DNA of 37,614 bases from a virus: IMG/VR virus record IMGVR_UViG_3300034103_000711, positions 1 to 37,614 of that record; one strand, given 5' to 3'. Below the pieces are notes generated by a model, which saw only the letters and a list, made by a program, of their open reading frames with translations, had not been told where the DNA came from and did not search any database. Made by a program: the position numbers and the translations under genes. Numbering within the stretch: the stretch's first letter is position 1; the number at the start of each line of letters is the position of its first letter. Positions 8,745 to 17,564 of this stretch are shown here, one piece after another.

Positions 8745-10588
8745 AAATTGATGTTGATGTATTAAATGCAAACGGCGGTCTTGATGCTTTGCAAAATCAA
8801 TTTAAAGAAACTGAAAAGCAAGGCGAAAGTTTACGCTCGGAATTGCGTAGATTAAAACAACAACTCGCAGAACTTCCAGAGGGCAGTGCAGAATATAATA
8901 AAATAGCACAAAGAGCTGGAGAGGTTTCAGATAAAATTAGCGACATATCTTCCCGAGTTAAAAACTTAGGAAGTGATACAAAAAATATAGATGCGGTTGT
9001 AGGTGGTGTACAAGCGTTATCGGGTGCATTTAGTATAGCCACTTCTGCAAGTGCTTTACTTGGAAGTGAGAATAAGGATTTGCAAGAAACAATGTTAAAG
9101 GTTGAAAGTGCTATTGGTTTAACAGTAGGTATTCAATCGGTAGCAAACGCATTGCAAAAAGAAACAGCATTATCAATAGGGCTTTCAACGGTTGCAACAA
9201 AAGCTCAAACAGTTGCACAAATAGCTTATGCAACCGTAGTAGGTACAACAACGGGAGCATTGAAAGCATTAAGAGTAGCATTAGTTAGTACGGGATTAGG
9301 TGCGCTTGTTGTTGGATTAGGATTTTTAATTGCTAAAATGACTGAAAGCACCGAAGCAACGGAAGACCAAGATGAGGCATTGAAAGCATTAACTGAAACA
9401 CAAAAGCGATATACAGATAGTTTAAAAAATGAAATATCTGGTATTGAGCGTTTAACTCAAACAAGAGTATTAAAAGCAAAAGTAGCGGGTAAAAGCGAAA
9501 AGGAATTAAGAGAAATTGAAAAGGATGGTGAAGCTGAAAGAGCAACTGCTTATAATAGTGAATTAAAAAGAATTGATAAAGAATTAGAAAACAGAAAACT
9601 ATCTGCAAAAGCATACGCTCAATTATTAGAAGAGCGTAACAAAATAGCAGATGAAAGTTTAAAATTAGCTTATGATAGGGATAATGCACAGTTGGAATTT
9701 GAAGTAGGAATAGCAGATAAAAGACGTGATGCGCAAAAAAAGTCAAGAGAAGATGCCGAAGCTCAAGAAAAAGCGGATAGAGAAAAAGCACGAAAAGAAA
9801 AAGAAGACTTTGATAAAAGTGTTGCACAAGGAGAAATAGATTTACAAATTGCAACTAATAACGCAAAGTTTGCAAATGATTTAGAAATAAAAAAACAAGC
9901 CGATGAAGTATTAAAATCTTTAGAACCAGCAGAAACTCCACTACAAAAATTAACAAGAGAATTTGAGGAAAAGAAATCAATTTTAGAATTAGCAAATGAA
10001 AGCACTTTAGAATTACAATCACAATTTATAACAGCATCCGAAGCATTAGACCAAGAGGCAAGAGACAAACAAAAAGCAAAAGACGATGAAGAATTAGCAC
10101 GAAAAAAAATAATTAAAGAACAAGAACTTGCTTTGGCTGGTGCTACATTCGGAAAGGTTGCCGAATTATTAGGCAAAAATAGTAAGGTAGGAAAAGCATT
10201 TGCAATTAGTCAAGCTTTGATGAATACATATCAAGGTATTACAGCCGAGTTAGCAACAAAGGCGGTTACACCTTTTGAGTTTGGAGTTAAATTAGTAAAC
10301 ATAGCTTCGGTTGCTGCAATAGGTTTTAAAGCAGTTAAAAATATTATTAGCACCAAAGCTGATGGCGGTGGTGGTGGCGCACCATCAATAGGCAGTGGCG
10401 GTGGCGGTGCTGGAAGCGGAGGCGCACAAGCTCCATCGTTCAATGTTGTAGGTAATAGCGGTGTTAATCAAATCGCTCAAACATTAGGACAACCACAGCC
10501 ACCAATACAAGCGGTTGTAGTAGCAAACAATGTGACTACTGCTCAAAGTGCAAATAGAAATATAGTTCAGAATGCAAGTTTAGGATAA
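8723..10588 (+). CDS. Tail tape measure protein
   Basis: A 621-residue protein that sets tail length. Residues 15-75 are coiled coil (KETEKQGESLRSELRRLKQQ). A hydrophobic central stretch follows with Ala/Gly-rich segments (about 90-210, including LVSTGLGALVVGLGFLIAKM), then a long charged coiled coil (about 215-470), a second hydrophobic part, and a Gly-rich tail (GGGGGAPSIGSGGGG) near 550. This coil, membrane-like, coil layout is characteristic. Its length predicts a short tail. The long opposite-strand open frames here come from its biased codons. Confidence 0.9.
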   Translation: MAIKKVIEIDVDVLNANGGLDALQNQFKETEKQGESLRSELRRLKQQLAELPEGSAEYNKIAQRAGEVSDKISDISSRVKNLGSDTKNIDAVVGGVQALSGAFSIATSASALLGSENKDLQETMLKVESAIGLTVGIQSVANALQKETALSIGLSTVATKAQTVAQIAYATVVGTTTGALKALRVALVSTGLGALVVGLGFLIAKMTESTEATEDQDEALKALTETQKRYTDSLKNEISGIERLTQTRVLKAKVAGKSEKELREIEKDGEAERATAYNSELKRIDKELENRKLSAKAYAQLLEERNKIADESLKLAYDRDNAQLEFEVGIADKRRDAQKKSREDAEAQEKADREKARKEKEDFDKSVAQGEIDLQIATNNAKFANDLEIKKQADEVLKSLEPAETPLQKLTREFEEKKSILELANESTLELQSQFITASEALDQEARDKQKAKDDEELARKKIIKEQELALAGATFGKVAELLGKNSKVGKAFAISQALMNTYQGITAELATKAVTPFEFGVKLVNIASVAAIGFKAVKNIISTKADGGGGGAPSIGSGGGGAGSGGAQAPSFNVVGNSGVNQIAQTLGQPQPPIQAVVVANNVTTAQSANRNIVQNASLG

Positions 10589-10597
10589 AAAAAAGGG

Positions 10598-10627
10598 CAA
10601 ATAAAAAAAAGATTTCGTTTATAGGTT
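10598..10627 (+). promoter_or_regulatory. Recurring promoter-like motif, copy 2
   Basis: GGCAAATAAAAAAAAGATTT followed by CGTTTATAGGTT and ATG. It is very close to copy 3 before 13172. The motif sits in the only sizeable gap before the head genes. Confidence 0.5.
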
Positions 10628-11617
10628 ATGGAAAGTATCGATACTTATTTAGTAGAATTTAATCCCGATGAAAAAAGAGGGGTATTCGGCTATGCTTTAG
10701 TCGAAAAACCAGCCATTGAAACTGATGCAATTTACTTAAGTAAAGAAGATGAGTTAATACTTTTAAAAGAAACTGAAAAGGGATTATTGGTAACGCCTGT
10801 ATTAATTCCAAATCAAAAAATTTTAAGAGTTGACCCTAAGACTGGCGAAAAGTATAATATACTTTTTCCAAAAGAAACAATCGAATTAGCACAAAGACAA
10901 TTTCATATTAATGGAAATCAAAGTAAGTCTAATTTAGAACATACCGATATTAAACTCGAGGGGGTTACGGTTGTTGAAAGCTGGTTAAAAGAGTTTGATA
11001 ATGACAAGTCAACAAACTACGGTTTTGATTTACCAATAGGCACTTGGTTTGTTACTATGAAAGTTGATAATGAAGAAGTGAAAGAAAAAATAAAAAGCGG
11101 TGCTATAAAAGGCATTTCTATTGAGGGCGAATTTAATATTAACACAAATAAAATGAGTAAAGAAAATGAATTTTTAAAATCACTCAAAGCACTTTTCACA
11201 AAAGAAGAAGTTGTTGAGTTGGCGGAAGAAACTCCAGCGGTTGTTGAAGAAACTCCAGCCGAAGTAGAAACTAAGTTAGCTTCTTTGGAAGTTGGCTCAA
11301 CTGTTCCTGATGGAACTTTTAGCGCAGAAGATGGGACTGTATTTACAGTTACCGATGGTACTATTTCAGAAATTATTATGCCAGAAGCTCCAGAAGAGGA
11401 AAAAGTAGAAGTTGATATGGCTACGGAATTATCAAAGATTAAAGAAGAATTGAAATTATCTTTTGATGCACAAATCGAAGCTATCAAAAAAGAATTTCAC
11501 GATAAGGAAGTTGCTACAATCGAGCTAAAAGCCGAAACAAAAGCAAAACCAAATTTTGAAATTAAAGAACCAAAAACATTTAGAGAGAAAATTTTTAACG
11601 AACTAATAAATAAATAA
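10628..11617 (+). CDS. XkdF-like prohead protease/scaffold
   Basis: A 329-residue protein. Residues about 1-175 match the XkdF-like phage serine protease family: EKRGVFGYALVEKPAIETDAIYL at the start, IELAQRQFHINGN, NLEHTDIKLEGVTVVESW (with a conserved HT/S pair), GTWFVTMKVD and IKGISIEGEF. The second half is acidic and Glu-rich (EETPAVVEETPAEVE), then helical, as in a protease fused to a scaffold. It precedes the major capsid gene by 4 bases, as expected. It probably matures the prohead. Confidence 0.8.
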   Translation: MESIDTYLVEFNPDEKRGVFGYALVEKPAIETDAIYLSKEDELILLKETEKGLLVTPVLIPNQKILRVDPKTGEKYNILFPKETIELAQRQFHINGNQSKSNLEHTDIKLEGVTVVESWLKEFDNDKSTNYGFDLPIGTWFVTMKVDNEEVKEKIKSGAIKGISIEGEFNINTNKMSKENEFLKSLKALFTKEEVVELAEETPAVVEETPAEVETKLASLEVGSTVPDGTFSAEDGTVFTVTDGTISEIIMPEAPEEEKVEVDMATELSKIKEELKLSFDAQIEAIKKEFHDKEVATIELKAETKAKPNFEIKEPKTFREKIFNELINK

Positions 11618-11621
11618 AAAA

Positions 11622-12536
11622 ATGCCAACAACAGTATCAGTAACATCAAACTATGCAGGAAGAGACGCAGGTGGTTTTTTCCTAAAAACATTTAAACAAA
11701 TCGGTGCTATCCAAAATGGAGCAGTTACCATTTATGATAATGTAAATTATGAACTATGGTTAAAAAAATTAGCCACAACAAATGGACGCAGAGCTTATAC
11801 TTGCGGTCACACTCCAGGCGGTTCAATTACTTTAACCGAGAAACTTTTAGCTCCTAAAAAATTCAAAGATGATTGGGATATCTGTAAAGAAGATTTTAGA
11901 GCAGAATGGGGTGAATTGTCAATGGGTGCATCAGCTCACAATAGAACAATGAACAAAGAAATCTTAGATGCAATTATTGCTAATAAGTTAGCAAACAATG
12001 TAGAGGATTTTAATTCATTAATTTGGAGCGGAGACAGTACAACTACATCTCAATTTGATGGTTTCTTGAAATTATTCTTAGCCGATGACGATGTAATCGA
12101 CGTTGATTTAGATACAGTAACGGAAGCTAACGTAGAAGCTCAAATCAAATTAGCTTTGGCTGCGGTGCCTATTGCTTTGAGAGGTAACAATAATTTGAAA
12201 GTATCAGTTTCTCCTGATATTGCTCAATTTTATAACTTCTTTTTAGCATCAAAAGGAATTGCAAACGGATTAGGTGGAAACGCAAACACTTCATTAGTGT
12301 TCGGTAACTATACTTTAGTAGTAGATTTAGGTTTACCAGCAAACACAATAGTAGTTGCAGACCCTAAAAATTTAGCTTTTGGAACAGGCGCAATGGCTGA
12401 CCACAATACTATTGACGTAGTAGATGAAGATAGTATCGGTTTACTTACTGGTAAAGTAAGAGGAACAATGGTTTACAATGCTGGTGTACAGTACGCTTAT
12501 GGTGCTGAAATCGTTTGGGCTCGTCCAATCGCTTAA
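11622..12536 (+). CDS. Major capsid protein
   Basis: A 304-residue protein starting MPTTVSVTSNYAGRDAGGFF, right after the protease/scaffold gene. AGRDAG...FLKTFKQIGAIQNGAVTIYDNVNYELWLKKLA near the N-terminus and the C-terminal VRGTMVYNAGVQYAYGAEIVWARP are typical of Bacteroidota phage major capsid proteins with an HK97-like fold. The length fits. It has its own A-rich leader (AAATAAAAAA), as expected for a highly expressed gene. Confidence 0.8.
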   Translation: MPTTVSVTSNYAGRDAGGFFLKTFKQIGAIQNGAVTIYDNVNYELWLKKLATTNGRRAYTCGHTPGGSITLTEKLLAPKKFKDDWDICKEDFRAEWGELSMGASAHNRTMNKEILDAIIANKLANNVEDFNSLIWSGDSTTTSQFDGFLKLFLADDDVIDVDLDTVTEANVEAQIKLALAAVPIALRGNNNLKVSVSPDIAQFYNFFLASKGIANGLGGNANTSLVFGNYTLVVDLGLPANTIVVADPKNLAFGTGAMADHNTIDVVDEDSIGLLTGKVRGTMVYNAGVQYAYGAEIVWARPIA

Positions 12537-12556
12537 CCCTTTAAAAATATAAAATT

Positions 12557-13090
12557 ATGGCTTGTGATTTAGCAAAAGGCAGAAAACTGCCATGTAAAGA
12601 CCAAAAGGGCGGAATTAAAAATCTATACTTTGCAAACTACGATGCTTATGGTATCGTAGTTGCAAATGATGTAGTGACTGGCTTAGGAACTTTGGCAGAC
12701 GTATTTAAGTGGGAATTGAAAGGCACAGCCAACACTTCCACTCAAACAATGACAGGGTCACGAGATAATGGTACTACATTTTTCAGCCAAGTTGTAGCGG
12801 GTACACTTCCACAATTAACACCAGAAGCTCAAAATGAATTGACGTTAATGGCTTATGGCAGACCGATAGTATTTGTTGAAGATTACAATGGTAACATTAC
12901 TATTGTAGGATTAGAGAACGGAGCGGAGTTGACTGGTGGAACAGTTGTAACAGGTGGCGCAAGTGGTGACTTAACAGGATTTACAATCGAGTTAACAGCA
13001 GAAGAAAAAAGAGGCGCACCATTTTTAAACAGCGCAATGAAAACAGCTTTATATGCTTTAGTAGTTGATAGTTATGTAGGTGAGGTTTAA
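12557..13090 (+). CDS. Major tail tube-like structural protein
   Basis: A 177-residue protein starting MACDLAKGRKLPCKDQKGGI, followed by beta-rich segments (NLYFANYDAYGI, TFFSQVVAGTLPQLTPEAQNELTLMAYGRP). It lies directly behind the capsid gene and before a strong terminator, so it ends a highly expressed head/tube unit. Similar Bacteroidota phage proteins are called structural or tail tube proteins. The assignment rests on family resemblance and position; a capsid decoration protein is the alternative. Confidence 0.6.
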   Translation: MACDLAKGRKLPCKDQKGGIKNLYFANYDAYGIVVANDVVTGLGTLADVFKWELKGTANTSTQTMTGSRDNGTTFFSQVVAGTLPQLTPEAQNELTLMAYGRPIVFVEDYNGNITIVGLENGAELTGGTVVTGGASGDLTGFTIELTAEEKRGAPFLNSAMKTALYALVVDSYVGEV

Positions 13091-13110
13091 ATTTAATATG
13101 TTTTGTTTTA

Positions 13111-13139
13111 AAAACACTCCAATCGGGGTGTTTTTTTTT
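13111..13139 (+). terminator. Rho-independent terminator
   Basis: AACACTCC and GGGGTGTT pair over 8 bp (one G-U) around a 4-base loop, followed by nine T. It ends the capsid/tube unit 20 bases after the stop codon. Confidence 0.9.
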
Positions 13140-13171
13140 GGCAAAAAATAAAAGATTTTCGTTATAAGAGT
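13140..13171 (+). promoter_or_regulatory. Recurring promoter-like motif, copy 3
   Basis: GGCAAAAAATAAAAGATTTT then CGTTATAAGAGT and ATG. It directly follows the terminator, which supports a promoter that restarts transcription for the portal unit. Confidence 0.55.
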
Positions 13172-13459
13172 ATGCAAGTGTTCAAACCATCAAACGAAAG
13201 TCATATTTTAAAGATAATTCCACGCTATAAAGTAGAGGAATGTACAGTAAATATACGCCACGAGCTTACCGATGTGCTTACAACACTCGAAAATAAAGCG
13301 GTTTTTTGCGAAAACGGGTACTCAATTATACCTTTTGACTACCAATTTAAAGAGGGTGGCTCATATCACATCGAAATAATAAGCGATATTCTAACTATTT
13401 GGAGAGGTAAAGCATACGCTACTAATGAAACAGACATCGAAAATTACAAATTACTATGA
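13172..13459 (+). CDS. Hypothetical protein upstream of portal
   Basis: A 95-residue protein starting MQVFKPSNESHILKIIPRY, with alternating beta-strand residues and YSIIPFDYQFKEGGSYHIEI in the middle. It is the first gene after the terminator and overlaps the portal start by 4 bases. Small genes of this type recur next to Bacteroidota phage portals. It is probably structural or assembly-related; no motif supports more. Confidence 0.6.
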   Translation: MQVFKPSNESHILKIIPRYKVEECTVNIRHELTDVLTTLENKAVFCENGYSIIPFDYQFKEGGSYHIEIISDILTIWRGKAYATNETDIENYKLL

Positions 13460-15048
13460 ATAAAGTAGAAATATTTAAACTCGAAAGTTATGTCAGACCC
13501 GATATTGTAGAAAAATATGGTACTGATTGGGTTTTAAACGGATATAATAACGAGTTTTTTCAATACATTATTGACCGATATAATGGAAGTCCAACAAACT
13601 CCGCTGTAATTGATGCGTATAGTCAAATGATTTACGGCTTAGGATTGAACATTCAAATCCCTTTACTTCCAAAAAAAGAAGTAAGACGCATTGTAAAGGA
13701 TTTTGAAATGTTTGGTATGGCTTCATTTGAGGTTATGTACTTACAAAATGCGCCTGTTAAAATAGTCCACGTGCCAACCGAAAAGATAGCACCCGAAAAG
13801 GCAAATGATGAAGGTAACATTACAGGATATTTCTATTCGTATGATTGGAATAATCAAATGAAGTATCCGCCAAAAAGAATGGATGCTTTTGGTTATGGCA
13901 AAGGTGCAAAGCGTAGCGAAATATTTGTTATTAAAGATTATCAAGTAGGGCAGTTCTATTTTTCAAATCCAAGTTATTTATCGGCTTTACCTTATGCAGA
14001 ATTAGAAGAAGAAATAGCAAACTTTTGTATCAATTATGTTAAGAATAAATTTTCAGTAGGCACGATTATAAATGTAAACAATGGCATTCCAGAAAGTGAA
14101 GAAGAACGAGGCAAAATAAGTCGACAATATAAAAGTACTGCAACAGGAACAGATAACGCTGGGGCGGTTGTAATTGCATTTAACGATAACAAAGAAAATG
14201 CAACGACAGTAGAGCAAATCCAAATAGTTGATGGTTATCAGCAATACGAGTTTGTTTCAAAACACGCTCAAGATAATATTTGTACTGCTCACAAATTAGT
14301 AAGCAAGTCTATGATAGGTATTTCAACAGGGAGCGGATTTAGTTCGACTGCCGATGAAATCCAAATGGCTTTTGATGAAAGTATGATGAACGTTATCCAA
14401 CCAAAACAGGAAATAATTTTAGATGCGTTTCAACAAATTGCATCGATGGTGGGTGTTCAAACTAATTTAGAGTTTTTGAGTTTACGACCAAAAGTTGAGG
14501 CAGTACAGCCAAGCGAACAGTTATCTTTATCAGCTCAATTATTAATCGACTTAGGTGAAGATATAGACATCGATGGTTACGAATTAGAAAGCGTTAAACC
14601 AGTTGATTATGCTGAAGAAGATGCAATTAAATTAGCCACAAGTACAGGTGTAGCTTTTCCAAATAGAAAATCAATTTACGATACTGAATATAATTTGGTG
14701 CGTTACCGATACGCTGGGAATATTGCACCCGAGAGAGAATTTTGTGTAAAGATGATGAAAGCTAATAAGATTTACAGACGTGAGGACATTGAAGCGATGG
14801 GAAGCGTAGTTGTTAACCCCGGCTTTGGAATGCACCCCAACCCTGATAATCCTTATTCAATTTGGTTATACAAAGGTGGTGGATTATTAAGCGCAAACCA
14901 TCCTGGTGGAACTTGTAAGCACTATTGGGAAAAATTAATTTTCAGAAAAAAAGATATTAAAGTAGATACAAAATCACCAATCGCTATTGATGATGCTAAA
15001 AAATTACCAGCATCAGGAATAGCGGGGCAAACACCACACTCGAGATGA
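13456..15048 (+). CDS. Portal protein with C-terminal extension
   Basis: A 530-residue protein. The N-terminus (YVRPDIVEKYGTDWVLNG..., DAYSQMIYGLGL) and the middle (SAHKLVSKSMIG-like segment near 285, with GSGFSSTADEIQMAFDES) are typical of phage portals of the SPP1/HK97 kind in Bacteroidota phages. The last ~90 residues (FCVKMMKANKIYRREDI, LYKGGG, HPGGTCKHYWEKLIF) are a separate module often seen with MuF-like minor head sequences, so this may be a portal/minor-head fusion. It overlaps both neighbours by 4 bases. Confidence 0.8.
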   Translation: MNKVEIFKLESYVRPDIVEKYGTDWVLNGYNNEFFQYIIDRYNGSPTNSAVIDAYSQMIYGLGLNIQIPLLPKKEVRRIVKDFEMFGMASFEVMYLQNAPVKIVHVPTEKIAPEKANDEGNITGYFYSYDWNNQMKYPPKRMDAFGYGKGAKRSEIFVIKDYQVGQFYFSNPSYLSALPYAELEEEIANFCINYVKNKFSVGTIINVNNGIPESEEERGKISRQYKSTATGTDNAGAVVIAFNDNKENATTVEQIQIVDGYQQYEFVSKHAQDNICTAHKLVSKSMIGISTGSGFSSTADEIQMAFDESMMNVIQPKQEIILDAFQQIASMVGVQTNLEFLSLRPKVEAVQPSEQLSLSAQLLIDLGEDIDIDGYELESVKPVDYAEEDAIKLATSTGVAFPNRKSIYDTEYNLVRYRYAGNIAPEREFCVKMMKANKIYRREDIEAMGSVVVNPGFGMHPNPDNPYSIWLYKGGGLLSANHPGGTCKHYWEKLIFRKKDIKVDTKSPIAIDDAKKLPASGIAGQTPHSR

Positions 15049-15590
15049 TAATACTTTTAAACGATAACGATATTACAAAGAATACCTTATTAGGTGGGAA
15101 TATTGACGTTGACAAATTACGTCAATGTACACTTGACGCACAAGCCACAAGGTTGGAAGAATTATTAGGTGAAACTTTGTACGCTAAAATAGAAACTGAC
15201 TTTGAGAATGACGATTTAAGCGGACTTTATCTAACTTTGTACAATGACTATATTAAACCTTTTTTAATCCGACAGAGCGCAACAGAATATCTTAAAATCG
15301 GTGCTTTTGCAATAGGTAACAATGGTATTACAATGCCAACACCAGCCAATACAACTGCACCAAGTGAAAAGATGCTATCAACTTTAACAAATGAAATGCG
15401 ATTGAAAGCTGATATGTACGCTGAGAGAATGAAAAAATGGCTTTGCAAAAATGATTTACCCGAGTATGTAAGCAGTTCAGATAATATAGTCAATCCACAA
15501 AGAGCGAGTAATAGCGGTTGGTATATGCCAAGCCAAGTAATAACCGAAGATGAATACGTATTATGGCAAATGAGAAGAAACCGAATGTAA
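15045..15590 (+). CDS. Head-tail adaptor-like protein (DUF6712-like)
   Basis: A 181-residue, mainly helical protein. It starts with MIILLNDNDITKNTLLGGNID, then helices with LEELLGETLYAKIETDF, a second YIKPFLIRQSATEYLK, and an aromatic C-terminus (SGWYMPSQ). This pattern matches the DUF6712-type adaptor proteins encoded next to portals in Bacteroidota phages. ATG overlaps the portal stop (ATGA). Confidence 0.75.
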   Translation: MIILLNDNDITKNTLLGGNIDVDKLRQCTLDAQATRLEELLGETLYAKIETDFENDDLSGLYLTLYNDYIKPFLIRQSATEYLKIGAFAIGNNGITMPTPANTTAPSEKMLSTLTNEMRLKADMYAERMKKWLCKNDLPEYVSSSDNIVNPQRASNSGWYMPSQVITEDEYVLWQMRRNRM

Positions 15591-15691
15591 AAGAGGTTAA
15601 AAACAGTAAATTATTAGAAGTTTATTTAAAAAAACAAGAGCAAGATGATAGGCAAATTGAACATACAAGCGTTAAGGGGCGACACATTTAA
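15563..15691 (+). CDS. Small charged hypothetical protein
   Basis: A 42-residue frame starting MANEKKPNVKEVKNSKLLEV, rich in Lys, Glu and Gln. It overlaps the previous gene by 28 bases and the next by 47. It fills the gap in the packed block and has a normal start, but the long overlaps make it uncertain. Confidence 0.45.
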   Translation: MANEKKPNVKEVKNSKLLEVYLKKQEQDDRQIEHTSVKGRHI

Positions 15692-15986
15692 TGAATATCC
15701 TTTTGAGATATTAATTGATAACGTGGCTTTGAATTTAACGGGAGCGGTTATCAAAATGGATATTAAAAAAGATGCCTGTTCACTTCCTGCCTTGACTTTA
15801 ACAAGTGTTGCAAGTGCTGGAATAACCATAACCAATGCGGTTAATGGACAGTTTAAAATTAACGAGCAAATTATTTCTATTCCTGCAGGAAATTATCAAT
15901 ACGACATTCAAATCACTTTATCAGATAATACTGTTAACACTTGGGTTGGTGGTTTATTTCAAGTCATTAATACCATTACGCAATGA
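15645..15986 (+). CDS. Baseplate upper protein (BppU N-terminus)-like protein
   Basis: A 113-residue beta-rich protein: LNIQALRGDTFNEYPFEI, DNVALNLTGAVIKMDIKK, ISIPAGNYQYDIQITLSDN and TWVGGLFQV. The RGDTF start, GAVIKMDI and YDIQI order is that of BppU-type N-terminal domains, which anchor receptor-binding proteins. It overlaps the next tail-fibre gene by 4 bases. Confidence 0.75.
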   Translation: MIGKLNIQALRGDTFNEYPFEILIDNVALNLTGAVIKMDIKKDACSLPALTLTSVASAGITITNAVNGQFKINEQIISIPAGNYQYDIQITLSDNTVNTWVGGLFQVINTITQ

Positions 15987-16999
15987 GTACAATAATAGAC
16001 ATAAACGTAACACCGACCATTCAAGAAGTAACGATTAATACAGTTGATAATATAACTGTAATTAATGTCAATACTCAAAGCGGGGGCGGTTCGCAAAACC
16101 TTCAACAAGTAACGGATGAAGGTAATGAAACTACCCAACACATAAAAGTAAAAATTATTGATGAAACTGATGAGTATATAAGTGAAATTACTCCAAATTA
16201 TATAGAAGTTAGCAAGAGAGATATTGCTTCATCTGATATTATTAGAAATGCTTTTGATGTAAATTCCATAACAAGATTTAATACTTTAGAGGGTAGTTAT
16301 TCAATAAACCTTACACAAGCTTCTGATGCAGTACCAACTTTAGTACAAAGAGTTTTAAAAGCTCCAATATTAACAGCAGATGCTATTATTGCAACTACTG
16401 ACGATATTCCAACCATCGATGCAACCCCTACCGATGGCAGTAGCAATGCAGTAAGTAGTAATGGTGTGTTTGATGCTTTGGCTACTAAAGAACCAACAAT
16501 TACAGCAGGGACAACAGGACAATATTATAGAGGTGACAAAACCTTTCAAACTTTAGACAAATCAGCAGTTGGATTAGGTAACGTTGATAACACAAGCGAT
16601 GCGAATAAGCCAGTTTCAACCGCTACTCAAACAGCATTAAATTTAAAGCAAAACAGTTTAGGTTTTACTCCAGAAGATAGCGCAAACAAATCCACTTCAA
16701 CGAGTGACAGCGCAAGTAGTGTAAAGTTTCCTGTTTGGAGTGTAATTTTATCTTACTTTGATGTTACACGAATAAAAACCATTTTAGGAATTACAACTTT
16801 AAGTGGAAATAATACAGGCGATGATGCAACAAATAGTCAATACAGTGGATTAGCAACTTCCAAACAAGATACTTTAGTAAGTGGCACAAACATTAAAACA
16901 ATAAACGGAAATAGCATTTTAGGAAGTGGCGATATAGTAATATCGGGCAGTGGCATTACAGCAGAAGAAGCAATAGGGTACTCATTAATTTTCGGATAA
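15983..16999 (+). CDS. Tail fibre-like protein
   Basis: A 338-residue protein. After a short N-terminal beta domain come VTDEGNETTQHIKV-type strands, then fibre repeats: YYRGDKTFQTLDKSAVGLG-type and VDNTSDANKPVSTATQTALN (about 190-225), the classic phage tail fibre repeat. The C-terminal part has NGNSILGSGDIVISG. It sits between the BppU-like and receptor-binding genes, so it is probably a host-contact protein. Confidence 0.8.
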   Translation: MSTIIDINVTPTIQEVTINTVDNITVINVNTQSGGGSQNLQQVTDEGNETTQHIKVKIIDETDEYISEITPNYIEVSKRDIASSDIIRNAFDVNSITRFNTLEGSYSINLTQASDAVPTLVQRVLKAPILTADAIIATTDDIPTIDATPTDGSSNAVSSNGVFDALATKEPTITAGTTGQYYRGDKTFQTLDKSAVGLGNVDNTSDANKPVSTATQTALNLKQNSLGFTPEDSANKSTSTSDSASSVKFPVWSVILSYFDVTRIKTILGITTLSGNNTGDDATNSQYSGLATSKQDTLVSGTNIKTINGNSILGSGDIVISGSGITAEEAIGYSLIFG

Positions 17000-17011
17000 A
17001 AATAAAAAAAT

Positions 17012-17557
17012 ATGAAATCATTTATAACACCAAATTACATTTTTACTCCAGGAGCTTCTGGAGTTGGAACTATCAATTTATTAGATATTCAAAAATTTGA
17101 TATTAAAAGATTGGTAGCAATTATCAATATCAATAGCAATGTCATTATTTACAATGTAGCAAATCCATTAACAGGATTTACAGCGGTTAATAATACCATT
17201 ATTACATTAGATTATAACACAAGTGCAATGTCATCAAATGATTTATTACAAGTCATTTATGATAATGATGATGCTATAACTAATAATGAGCTAATTCAAG
17301 CTATACAAGCTATGAGAATGGGTATTCAATCGCTTAATAGAACTATTGGATTAGCGCAAGTAAACCCTGTAAATGGTAATTTGTTTGTTGATGGGTCAAG
17401 GGTAACTCAACCCGTATCGGGCAGTTTATCAACAGTATCAACAGTAACGACAGTAACTAATATGGCGCAATTAGGAGGGCAAAATGCTAACTCAGCAATT
17501 ATATCACTTGAAAGAAACACAGCAGATAATTTAAGAAGAAATATAAACGTAACATAA
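17012..17557 (+). CDS. Tail structural protein
   Basis: A 181-residue protein starting MKSFITPNYIFTPGASGVGT. The first 100 residues form a beta module (INLLDIQKFDIKRLVAIININ, ITLDYNTSAMSSNDLLQVIY) common in phage appendage proteins. The C-terminal part has helical then low-complexity Ser/Thr-Val sequence. It lies between two fibre-type genes. Function is inferred. Confidence 0.65.
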   Translation: MKSFITPNYIFTPGASGVGTINLLDIQKFDIKRLVAIININSNVIIYNVANPLTGFTAVNNTIITLDYNTSAMSSNDLLQVIYDNDDAITNNELIQAIQAMRMGIQSLNRTIGLAQVNPVNGNLFVDGSRVTQPVSGSLSTVSTVTTVTNMAQLGGQNANSAIISLERNTADNLRRNINVT

Positions 17558-17564
17558 CATAACA

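Noticed and set aside
9333-9854. 173-codon open frame on the minus strand
   Set aside because: It lies entirely opposite the tape measure gene; its leucine/phenylalanine-rich composition is the usual shadow of a Lys/Glu-rich coiled coil.
11017-11487. 156-codon minus-strand open frame
   Set aside because: A Ser/Thr-rich shadow of the Glu-rich protease/scaffold gene.
3498-13166. CGTTATA in the late promoter-like motif as integron secondary sites
   Set aside because: It resembles the attC core GTTATAAG, but no inverted arms are near and the motif is fixed relative to start codons.
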